The position numbers were made by a program, and so were the translations under genes. A stretch of DNA of 64,000 nucleotides from positions 1,178,001 through 1,242,000 of the forward strand of contig NADL03000740.1 of the NCBI GenBank assembly GCA_002205965.3, read 5' to 3'. Origin of the DNA: Kappaphycus alvarezii. Taxonomy: Eukaryota > Rhodophyta > Florideophyceae > Gigartinales > Solieriaceae. The notes beneath the pieces are model-generated. The model worked only from the letters and a program-made list of their open reading frames with translations. It searched no databases and had not been told where the DNA came from. Below, piece by piece: positions 55,903 through 64,000 of the stretch (positions within the stretch are counted from its first letter, which is position 1; each line of letters begins with the position of its first letter).

Positions 55903-55980
55903 AGTATACTGTAGACTCTAGCTGACAGTATACTGTAGACTAGCTGACAAAATACAGTACAGTTCCATAGCCTAACTGAC
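55903..55980. repeat. Tandem 22-24-bp repeat
   Basis: AGTATACTGTAGACTCTAGC plus TGAC (55903-55926) is followed directly by the same unit lacking CT (55927-55948). A worn third copy around TACAGTACAG ends CTAACTGAC. The units belong to the GTAC/TACTGTA motif family. Confidence 0.7.
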
Positions 55981-56111
55981 AGTATAAAGCACAGTAAATT
56001 AATCTAAAATATATCAATTCTATTCATCATACGTAATGAATTGGAACTACTGTCGGTTGGCATTGTCCGGCTGACAAAAACATCTTCTAATTCTAACACA
56101 CAAGGCACGAA

Positions 56112-56339
56112 TGTTAGTGTTCAATTAGTACGTGGCACGTACACGTGTATTGTCAGCAAAGTGCATCAACACGTACAGTAGTATTCTGTCAGCAACGTAC
56201 CTACGTAGTTTGCATTTAGAGCCCGCAATGGTCTATATAAAGTGCCCCTGACCTGGTCTCCAGGTCCAGAGAGGCATCAGTGATTGTGCTACTATCAGTC
56301 CTGGTCCGTCCTTTGCAACTTCGGAGTGAAGTTGTAACA
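56112..56339 (+). repeat. 3' LTR of the second element
   Basis: Same features as the 5' copy: TATATAA at 56234-56240 and the hairpin at 56250-56266. It ends 218 bases before the start codon of the ABC gene, so its promoter points into that gene. Confidence 0.9.
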
Positions 56340-56557
56340 GTACAGTACTGCACGTTTGGCTTTCGGAGAATTCATAGTCTCAGATAAGAGTCATGATCTC
56401 CTATTGCTTCGCAAGCCCCGAACTCCAACAAGATCATTTGTATTGCTACTGAGCAGTGCAGCAGTACTATCAGGATCACTTCTGAAGGTGCCTCTAGCGG
56501 CTGGGCCATCTTTCAGAATACCCGCGACTTGATCCATACATTTACTTCACCGAAAGT

Positions 56558-57307
56558 ATGCTGCAAGTCCATTCCCTTTTCAAATCCTATGAATCCAGAC
56601 CTGTCCTCATCAATTTCAATCTATCTCTCAACCCCCACCAAATTCTGTTTCTCACCGGTCCGAGCGGCTGCGGCAAATCCACTGCTCTCAGGGCCATTGC
56701 AAACCTGGAGCCTTACGAATCCGGCGAAATTCTTCTCAACGGAGATTCTATTCACAAACTCGGGTCCTCAAAGTGGCGGCGCGATGTGATGTATGTAAGC
56801 CAAGCTAGGATTCAGCAAAACTGCACCCCTATGGAACTTTTTGTGCGCGCACTCAAATTTGCATCTCGCAAAGACCTCAATATCGACGTTCCAAATCGGG
56901 TTGAAGAGTATATCACATTGTGCGCGCAAACGGGGTTGGAGAGAGAGTTAGTGACAGAGCAGAAATGGACCGAACTGTCGGGTGGTATGTTGTGTTGATC
57001 TCCGGTACCAATTTTTCATTCACCCCTGAATCACGTATTTGGTCTGCTGACAGTCATTTCATTTTTGTATCTGCTACACGCAGGTCAGGCCCAACGTGCC
57101 GCAGTTGTTATGTGTGTGGCCCTCAAACCAAAGGTTCTTCTCTTGGATGAGCCATCTTCTAGTTGCGATCATCAGTCTGCTTTAATGTTAGAGAGTGTAA
57201 TTATTAAGTCCGGTATTGCTTCGGTTTGGGTTTCGCATGATCTCGGACAACCAAGTAGAGTAGGCGGCACCACTCAACAAATTCGAGAAGCCTCCGTATC
57301 AGTCTGA
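56558..57307 (+). CDS. ABC transporter ATP-binding protein, FetA/STAR1-like
   Basis: Two exons joined across a 99-base intron (56985-57083, donor GTATGT, acceptor CACGCAG) give a 216-residue soluble ATPase, the usual length for FetA (YbbL) and plant STAR1. Motifs in order: Walker A GPSGCGKSTALRAI (about residue 35), Q-loop region YVSQA (about 79), signature LSGGQAQR restored exactly by splicing, Walker B VLLLDEPSSSCD, and switch His VWVSHD. Such subunits energise a small membrane partner (FetB, or STAR2/ALS3 in plants) for metal or solute export; the partner is not in this window. The start ATG fits the family N-terminus (LQVHSLFKSYESRPVL). Substrate is not determinable. Confidence 0.9.
56985..57083 (+). 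other. Spliceosomal intron in the ABC gene
   Basis: GTATGT at the donor, and TTTTTGTATCTGCTACACGCAG at the acceptor shown here only as its last bases CACGCAG. It interrupts the Gly codon of the signature motif (phase 1); unspliced reading stops after LSGGMLC. This is the only intron in the window that I trust. Confidence 0.9.
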
Positions 57308-57319
57308 TTCGCGGACTCA

Positions 57320-57442
57320 TCAAACGCCTCCGGCTTCAAATAATTTAGCTTTTCCCGTGCAATAAAGAGCTCGCAGGTTCTTCACCTTTGCCATGTTGCT
57401 CATTTCGACTTCCACGTATGCCTCTATGAATTCCTTGTAAGC
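57320..57442 (-). pseudogene. Small coding-like segment in the convergent intergenic region
   Basis: The minus frame reads YKEFIEAYVEVEMSNMAKVK and NLRALYCTGKAKLFEAGGV, then a stop. Residue pattern suggests a real terminal exon, and upstream in a neighbouring frame LSFALLVTG could precede it. I do not know the family, and no full gene can be built. It overlaps the presumed 3' untranslated region of the ABC gene. Confidence 0.3.
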
Positions 57443-57784
57443 CCGTCACAAGCAGAGCAAAACTAAGGGACAGATACCGAGCAGTCATTCAGGTACTGCA
57501 AAACGCCTACAGGCACACCTCTCCTTATTTTTGACTTCTTTTGTGCTTGCTAAGGAAAGGTGGTAACATTGTGATCAGTTGGCCGGGATTCCCATGACGG
57601 TGGTGTTCAGGTAGAACCTTGGCTGTCACGGACCTTGCTTCCAGAAGAGGCCGTGGTACGACTTCCTGTCGTCACAGACCTACACTGTAACCTCTGATCG
57701 AGGAAGAATGGTACATTTTCCTATCGCCCTGTATTCGCCCCACTTTAATTGCAGTCAGTCAGAGGAAGCAAGGTACGCTATACA
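57443..57784. other. Intergenic, no gene recognised
   Basis: Separates the convergent ABC and EGY-like genes. AATAAA at about 57361, just to the left, is a possible polyadenylation signal for the ABC gene. Confidence 0.35.
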
Positions 57785-60223
57785 TTACAGAGTCCCGTAA
57801 AACTTCGAAGCGGGATACGGCAGAAGCACGCCAATCATGAACAGCATAAAAAAGTATCCCACTATTGTTCGCAATCCGTTTGGTTCCGTCAATTCGTTCT
57901 TTGAAGGTCGATCTATACCCCAGGGGCCGAATGTCATCGCAGCCAGGAACACCACAAAATAAGGGTTTTTGGTGCTGGCCAGAAGCAGAAACAATACAGT
58001 TATCCGCGATGCATTCACAGCTGTTCGACGTCCGTACAGGGCAGATATTATTCGCCCTCCATCTAACGGGCGCATGGGCAGCAAGTTCAACGCTGCAATC
58101 GTGAGGCAGTTCGCTCCGATTACAGCCAGTGGATGTAACCCGATTAATGACTTTCCATAGTCGATGAGAATTTTGCCATCTGGAATCATGATTGTCAAAA
58201 AGCCGATCAGGGCAGAGTTTGAGACAGTTGATAGCGGAACGGGAGTCACAACGGGAAACGATGTTGACATTCTTAACCCAACAACAGAATTGCCAGAGAC
58301 ACAAACACGAGTGTGGCTGCTCCAGACAGCGCAATATCGAAAAGGGCTGCCCTTGTTGGGGTCGGGGATGCTAGCTGTACGACAGCCCCAAAAGATCCAA
58401 GCTGAAACGACGGGATAAAATAGGGTAATGCAATCCTGGTCCCGTGCCTTGATGCTACCATTCGCTGTACAATTTGAGACGCCAAGATGACGATCACAAC
58501 TGCAGCAGCTGTCGTCACAGCGATACCAGTCTGCATAGACAATATTCTCTCAATAGCAGACCCTTTCTTCAAAGGATAGTAGGTTGAAATGATCGGCTTG
58601 TAAAGCGCTGCGTACATCCCTCTAGCTAAAACTGTCGTCACCGTCACGACGCCAATGCAAAATGCTGTAAATCGCTGTCTCGGAGATGCGGGTCGTGTAT
58701 CCCTGGCAGTTGGTACAATGACCACAACTGGTCTCGCGTCCTCTTCTCCGCCCTCTGCAAGACACAGGGTGTACTTGTCACCAAGGCGCGAAGCAAGGCG
58801 TTCCTCAAGCTTTGCAAGTGTGGCCTTTGGTTCACCTCGAAGGTTTCCACGGAAGATCAGCCCACCAGGTGGAGACAAAGTCTCCGTCGCGAAGAAGGTT
58901 TCAGATCCAAAGATTAGTCGGATGGCGGCAATGTCGCGTTGAGGGATGGAGATAACATCCAGGTGGTGCAGGCTCGGCGGGGATGACTTTGCTGAAGTGA
59001 GCAATGTGACTACCTCCCGCTCCCTTCTCTCCTCGGTAACCACGCCTTCCTTACCCTTTTCCGCTTCCGATTCCTTCTTTTCTCGGTCTCCGCTCTCTCT
59101 CGTGTCATTTCGTCTCTGGCTTTAGATTGCGGTGGGGCTCCCTCGTGTGGCTTTGATTTGCTATCGTCCACCTCTACGTCTGGTACTCTAGATATTCTTG
59201 GTGCCTTGAGCGGTTTTTCCTTTGTGTTCTCCATTGCAGGTGGTTGCTTTTCCGCCTCTTTGCTCCATGGCATTTGCGGCCATTTCGTTTGCGCTGGTCC
59301 CTGTCAGCGAGGTCTGCCTCGTTGCTTCTCTTGGAAGGGGGTCTGTAAAGCTCTGTTACGCCCATGGAGCGCGAACCCTCTATCTCGCAGCTTTCCCGGG
59401 TGTTACTATTGACAGGTGTATCATTCGTGGCATAGTCATCTCCTTCCTGTAAATTGTCATCAACATGGGCATGACTGTCTTCCTTGATGACAGGTGTATC
59501 GCGTTGGCCTTCGTTATCCTTGTTCAAATTGGGTGCAATAATCTTAATGATACTCTCCCAGCGCTCTCGCCAGGTCAGATTCTCGTGTTCCTTCTCCCGC
59601 TGGACGTCTCCTTCATTCCCTCCATCCACTCTGTGAACAAAAGCGCCCGCTGGTTTGGAATCCGAGTGTCGAACTCGTTTCACGTTGACTTTCTCCACAT
59701 TGTCTCTATGTTCATGTGGGACATTACCATTTCCCTCCGACGCGACCCGATCAACATTTGGCTTTTGCCAGGGCCATTTCCACGCGGGTTCCGGAGGGCT
59801 ATCCTCAACTAATTCCTCTGCCTCAACCCTCGCAACCTCCTTTGTAACCTCCTCGACCAATTCCTCGACCAATTCTTCCTGGACGGGACTGGGGTCTGAA
59901 CTTTCGGACTTTCCCTTGTCTCTACTCCACCAAACTTTCATACCTGCGAACCAAGGCCCCTTTTCCCTTCCCTCACCATCAGCACTAGACACGATTGGGA
60001 TGCGGAACGAGTCTCGATGGTCGTGAATCTCAGGCAACGCAAGTGGAGCAAGCCAGGCGGATCCCAAGACGACTCTCTGACGGCGATGGACAAAGGCGTT
60101 GATGCGGTGGCATTGTTTTTTCGACAAAGTTAGGGGATGTGGACGGGATGAGGTGCGGACGTAGACTAGACTAGGAAGCACAAAGGTGAGGGGGAGTTCG
60201 GGGGCAGCAAAGTCAGCCGGCAT
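57785..60223 (-). CDS. EGY-like M50 (site-2 protease family) protein lacking HExxH
   Basis: Start ATG at 60223 (MPADFAAPELPLTFVLPS, a plausible plastid leader). A long charged, low-complexity region follows (about 400 residues, to 59000), then the EGY domain: DVISIPQRDIAAIRLIFGSE, KYTLCLAEGGEEDARPVVVI, and hydrophobic helices. PYFIPSFQLGSFGAVVQLAS is the family hallmark. The segment before it aligns without gaps to the zinc site, but HELGH is SQIVQ here. NLLPMRPLDGGR, with the third ligand region, is kept, then two more helices to a stop at 57785. It is therefore probably a proteolytically inactive thylakoid or envelope protein, comparable to plant EGY3. Three frame breaks (near 59285, 59070 and 58273) each fit one missing base. 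Confidence 0.8.
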
Positions 60224-60804
60224 GACTGTGGACAAGGGTGGTTGGGAATGATGGGATGAGGGGTGAATTGAATTTATGGGATGGAGGGATTTCTAGAATG
60301 AGCGAAGAAGGTAGAGGTGTTGCGGAGCGTTGAGGGCAGACAGGAAGGGAGGAGTGCAATATGGCTATTGTGCGGTCAGCAGTGCCACAACGCTAATCCA
60401 AGAGAAGAATCGCATGGCTTGTGGCTCGGCTATTGCTTATGTGCAGTACTGTACAGTACTGTACAGCTCCACATCCTCGACTACTGTACAGTACAGTACA
60501 CTACTGTACACTGCACTATACAGTACACTGTATGGTGAAAAGGACCAAATCGAAATGGTCCTGTGTCCTGAGCGCAGTACAGTACTGTACAGCCAGACCA
60601 TTGCCACTCAAAGATCTATTTATGAAAAATTTTAAATATTTTTTAATTAAATATTTAGGATAAATCGGTACGGCCTTTGCAGTTCCAACTTCAACTAATA
60701 TAGCACTTGTCATTTTGTCCTCTACTTGGAAGTAACGCCGTTTGGGTTGAGCGTTGACCATCAACCCTCCTGCATCCGCTTCCCATTCTCCGTCCTCACG
60801 AGTC
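60224..60804. promoter_or_regulatory. Divergent promoter with GTAC palindromes
   Basis: This 581-base region separates the EGY-like gene (-) and PRP28 (+). At 60444-60538 and again at 60575-60592 it is packed with overlapping palindromes such as GTACTGTACAGTAC (60446-60459) and GTACAGTACTGTAC (60577-60590). The right part is AT-rich. The palindromes could bind a dimeric regulator acting on both genes, or form hairpins; that is inference from position and symmetry. Open frames across the repeats are artefacts. Confidence 0.5.
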
Positions 60805-62674
60805 ATGACATTCCGTCGAGTACCGCTCTCCCTAACCGACCTCAAGCGTCAGCGCTCCGACCAAAAGTCTCTCGACTCACGCCCCCAATTTCTCTCAAAG
60901 TCAGAACGTCAACGTGCCGCCCTAGACCGTCTCTCAGCACGTCGCAAGCAGCAATCCCACGCACAAGCCACACGTCCCACCCCAACTTCATCTTCCCTCA
61001 ATTCCTCCCACCTCCACCAACCATCTCTCAAACGCCCACGCACACCGCCCTCCCCCTCACCCGCCACAACAATCCCGCCCTACTCTCCTCCCTCCGTCAG
61101 CATTACATGAACCAACCACCACCACGCAAACAAACAAAGTCTGTTAAAACAAAAACGTCCGGTGACAAGGGTCGTTTCCAGTTTGACTGGGATGAACAGG
61201 ACGACACGCTAGGTGAGGACGATGATTTTCGCGCCGCTATTCGCCGTCAAACCGCCCACGCCTTGCAGTTTGGCCGTGGTCGTCTTGCCGGTATGTCCGA
61301 TATGTGGGCTTCTGCCAAGCCTTCAGGAAAGACTGCCTACTTGCGTGATGGCCGACATTGGTCCGACAAGACCCGCGCCGAAATGACAGACCGAGATTGG
61401 CGCATTTTTCGCGAGGACTTTCGCATGTCCATTCGCTCTTCGCACAGGGGGCATCTGCCCAATCCGGCGAGGACTTGGGACGAAACAGGATTACCCAGGC
61501 AGATGTTGACGTTAGTAAGAAGGGTGGGGTATGAGGCTCCTAGTCCTATTCAAATGTCTGCTATTCCGGTTGGGTTGGCTGGCCGCGATTGTATTGGATT
61601 GGCGGAGACGGGTAGTGGGAAAACGGCAGCGTTTGTGTTACCTATGGTTGTCCATGTCATGGGGAGGCCCAAGATGACGCCCACCGTGGCCATGAGTGGG
61701 CCGTATGCCTTGGTTTTGGCTCCTACGAGGGAGCTGGCGTTGCAGATTGAGGCTGAGGCGCGCAAATTTGCCGCACCTATGGGGTTTAGGATTGTTTGTG
61801 TCATCGGGGGCAGGGTTGGGAGGAGCAGGTTGGGCAGTTGGCGGAGGGTTGCGAGATTATTGTATGCACGCCGGGGAGGATGGTCGATTTGTTGGGGAGG
61901 CAGATGGCTGTCCTGGGTAATTGCGAGTATTTGATTTTGGATGAGGCTGACCGCATGGTCGATATGGGATTTGAGCCCCAGTTGAGGCAAATTTTGGACG
62001 CCATGCCGGAGAGCACTGACAGGCTTACCTTTATGTTCAGTGCTACTATGTCACCGGCAGTGGAAAGGATTGCCAAGGGATATCTGCGCGATCCTATCAT
62101 TGTGTCCGTAGGTGAGACTGGGAAGACTGCGGATAACGTGCATCAGAGAGTCGAGTACTTTATCTCGGAAAATAGGAGAAGGGATCGCTTTATTCAGCTC
62201 TTGGAGACCCTTGAGTCACCAATTTTGGTCTTTGTTAATACAAAGAGTGGCTGTGAAATGGTGTCCCGCTTTGTCGAGGCAAACTCATCCGTGCGACCAT
62301 ATATTATGCACTCAGGCAAGTCACAGGCACAGAGAGAAAAGATACTTGATGGTTTCAAAACAGGAAGGTACAAGGTGCTCATCGCCACCGACGTGGTCGG
62401 TCGCGGCATCGACATCAAGGGGATAAGAAATGTAATCAACTTTGAACTTCCAAAGACCATTGAGTCTTACACACATCGCATTGGTCGAACTGGGCGTGCC
62501 GGCGAGAAGGGAACCGCATGGTCTCTTGCAACGGAAGCAGACGCAGAGCTTTTCGGGCCACTGTGCCAGCTTCTTGAGAAAGCAGGTTCCCACATACCCA
62601 TGGAAATAGCGAGGGAAGGAGCAAATAGAGGGGTCGCGGATTTCGACCGATCACAGACTAGGCCTGTAAGGTAA
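60805..62674 (+). CDS. Pre-mRNA-splicing DEAD-box RNA helicase PRP28 (DDX23)
   Basis: PRP28 swaps U1 for U6 at the 5' splice site during spliceosome activation. The ATG at 60805 gives MTFRRVPLSLTDLKRQ and RPQFLSKSERQRAALDRL, the family N-terminal box; an earlier in-frame ATG is at 60754. Then RFQFDWDEQDD, HWSDKTRAEMTDRDWRIFRE (the PRP28 hallmark), Q motif GYEAPSPIQ, motif I AETGSGKT, Ia APTRELALQ, Ib TPGRMVDLL, II LDEADRMVDMGFEPQ, III FSATMSP, V ATDVVGRGIDIKG and VI HRIGRTGRAG. The stop is at 62672. Two frame breaks, at a C5 run (about 61052) and a G5 run (61806-61810), both fit a single missing base, so the gene is probably intact in the organism. No introns. The 3' end lies 29 bases from the next gene's stop. 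Confidence 0.93.
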
Positions 62675-62703
62675 TAGTGGGGAAACATCCCTCAAAAATG
62701 GTT

Positions 62704-64000
62704 TTACTTTGCTGGCAGCAAGTACTCCAAAACGAGTGGATAGTGATCACTCCCTTGGACGTCCTTTCGCACGTAGATGTCCCGTACAACGCCATCAGCA
62801 AAACTTTGATCGTCCAAAATATGGTAGTCGAGTCTCCAGCCTTTTCCCTCTTCCTTCATCTTGCTCCCAAACCGTCTGGAAAAGTAAGTATATCCTCTGA
62901 CACCTGGATAGATCCTGCGAAACGAGTCCGCCCAGCGATCCCCACTTTGAAGTAGCTTTGAAAACTCTGCCCGTTCTTGTGGGGTATGACCGGCGCTCTT
63001 TTGGTTGCCCTTACTATTATGGATGTCAATAACCTCGTGAGCGACATTCAAGTCTCCGCAATACACAACCTTGTTCCCCTCTTCTCTGATGGCATTCAAA
63101 AATGCGCGCATCGCCGGTTCAAATATTTCAGTCCGAAATCCGAGTCGCGCTAATTTCCCCCCTGAGTTTGGCACATACGCATTGATAATCACCAGACCGT
63201 TTTCAAACTCCACCCGAATGACCCGCCCCTCCAGATCTGCTTCCTCCAACCCCATGCCATGTTCAACAGTTTTCACCTTGACTTTTTGCTCAAGGCCCTC
63301 TCTCAAAAATAAGGCCACGCCCGAATAGCCCTTCTTTTTGGAATGATTCCAAAACACGTCGTACCCGTCAACCCCCGGAAAGTCCACCACTGCCTCCTCT
63401 GTCATTTTCGTCTCCTGCAGACAAACAACGTCAGCCCCTTCCTTGTCCATATAGGCCATCAAAGCCCCGACTTGACCACGGCGCGACATGACGCCACGTT
63501 CCATGTAACAATCTTGAGCACCCCGTTCTCCTGGAGCACCCCCCAAGGTCGCTCTCGCTCCGCCTCCTTCGTCCTCTCCTCATCTATTTCCACAACATCT
63601 ACAACTTTGACACGCTTCTTCGGCACTGTGGTCAAAGCCTCCGCCCGCTCGCATCAATCCCTCCTTTCCCTTCTCCGCTCCTCATTTTTTTCGTCAGCGG
63701 GGCTTGTCTTCCATCTTCCTCCTTCCCTTTACTTGGCATATCTTCCGGGTTACTCTTACCTCCAACAGACGCACCAGCTTGTCGCCTCGACGTACCACTT
63801 CTATCAACCTTCTCTACCACATCCTTTGAAGTTCCATTCCCCTCTCTCCGTTTGCGCCCACGTCTCGGCACAACGACATCAGTCGATGGAATCCCATTCT
63901 GTATCTTCTCAGTCAGATTCTTTTTCGCGGAATTGCCAGTAGATTGAAGACCAGGGGATGGGGAGGGTGATGTTGTCGATTTGCGCAGACGAGCGCTGCG
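62704..64000 (-). CDS. AP endonuclease, ExoIII/APE1 family (5' end outside window)
   Basis: Base-excision-repair nuclease that cuts DNA next to abasic sites. Read leftwards: a basic, Lys/Ser-rich N-terminal extension (64000 to about 63600), then VLKIVTWNVASCRAVVKSG, ADVVCLQETK (metal-binding Glu), GYSGVALFLRE, VIINAYVPNSGG, VVYCGDLNVAH (catalytic Asp and Asn), RGYTYFSRRF, WRLDYHILDD and GSDHYPLVLEY (Asp-His pair), ending LLPAK. All active-site motifs are present. Two frame breaks (about 63630, and at a four-base G run, 63465-63468) each fit one missing base. The start codon lies beyond the window. The extension could hold an organelle or nuclear signal; it cannot be judged from here. Confidence 0.92.

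Larger units (their letters stand above)
55579..56111. other. 3' internal region of the second LTR element
   Basis: A T-rich tail, then a G10 run near 55671 and TTGAGGGGGACAC near 55722, a polypurine-like tract. These are followed by hairpin and tandem repeats listed separately. No coding sequence. Confidence 0.5.
52291..56339 (+). mobile_element. Second LTR retrotransposon, internally deleted
   Basis: Direct LTRs of about 227 bp begin TGTTAG and end GTAACA. Inside are gag, a zinc-knuckle remnant and the first third of a Ty3/gypsy RT. Then the sequence switches abruptly near 54.92 kb to unrelated purine-rich DNA with its own ORF. No integrase or RNase H is present. No target duplication is visible (ATAAC left, GTACA right), so either one flank was rearranged or the LTR ends were derived from different insertions. 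The element cannot move by itself. Confidence 0.8.

Noticed and set aside
59990..60120. Similarity of the EGY-like N-terminal region (RINAFVHRRQR) to LINE ends
   Set aside because: Only about 20 bases resemble the 13.4-kb LINE copy and no other LINE feature is near; probably coincidence.
60317..60663. Overlapping plus-strand frames of 70-100 codons
   Set aside because: They run through the GTAC palindromes and encode Tyr/Cys/Thr repeats only; they end at random stops.
1..64000. CRISPR arrays, bacterial operons, riboswitches
   Set aside because: No regularly spaced repeats with unique spacers and no bacterial-type gene organisation were seen.

Overview
The window is nuclear DNA of a eukaryote. 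It carries coiled, multi-exon-type host genes (one with a clear GT-AG intron), LTR and non-LTR retrotransposons, Tc1/mariner and PIF/Harbinger relics, and no bacterial operon structure. A plastid-type site-2 protease relative (EGY family) points to a photosynthetic lineage. Few introns, tight gene spacing (29 bases between two convergent genes) and the mixture of elements fit a red alga best. That placement is inference; nothing in the window proves it.

Layout. 1-26 kb is a transposon graveyard: decayed Tc1/mariner (1.86-2.80 and 7.43-7.79 kb), a PIF/Harbinger relic (6.1-6.7 kb), and many fragments of non-LTR retrotransposons whose C-terminus looks like a restriction-like endonuclease (4.9, 7.8, 9.3-11.5, 12.0-13.2, 13.3-16.6, 16.7, 17.2-17.95, 23.1, 23.9 and 25.6 kb). 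Between them lie an intact 267-codon ORF (8.5-9.3 kb), a repeat-rich hypothetical gene on the minus strand (19.2-21.1 kb) and an acidic hypothetical protein (24.6-25.1 kb). 26.2-45.5 kb is a strikingly AT-rich island with no intact gene. It holds a diverged tandem duplication at 37.0-37.9 kb, plus-strand coding relics ending in a reverse-transcriptase-like segment (40.7-43.9 kb) and a minus-strand relic that may be NSE2-like (44.7-45.1 kb).

46.2-51.6 kb is a complete but dead Ty3/gypsy element with 5-bp target duplications. 52.3-56.3 kb is a second LTR element, internally deleted and carrying an unrelated intact 147-codon ORF; a perfect 39-bp palindrome abuts its left end.

56.5-64 kb is the gene-dense part: a FetA/STAR1-like ABC ATPase (+), an EGY-type membrane protein that has lost its HExxH zinc site (-), the spliceosomal DEAD-box helicase PRP28 (+), and an AP endonuclease of the ExoIII/APE1 family (-, running off the right edge). 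The EGY-like gene and PRP28 share a 0.58-kb divergent promoter packed with GTAC-type palindromes. These genes do not form one pathway: they cover metal or solute transport, plastid membrane biology, splicing and base-excision repair.

A practical warning: the EGY-like, PRP28 and APE genes contain seven reading-frame breaks, and every one is what a single missing base would produce. At least three lie in short G or C runs. I read these as assembly deletions, not pseudogenes. Frame breaks elsewhere should be judged with that in mind; in-frame stops cannot be explained that way.
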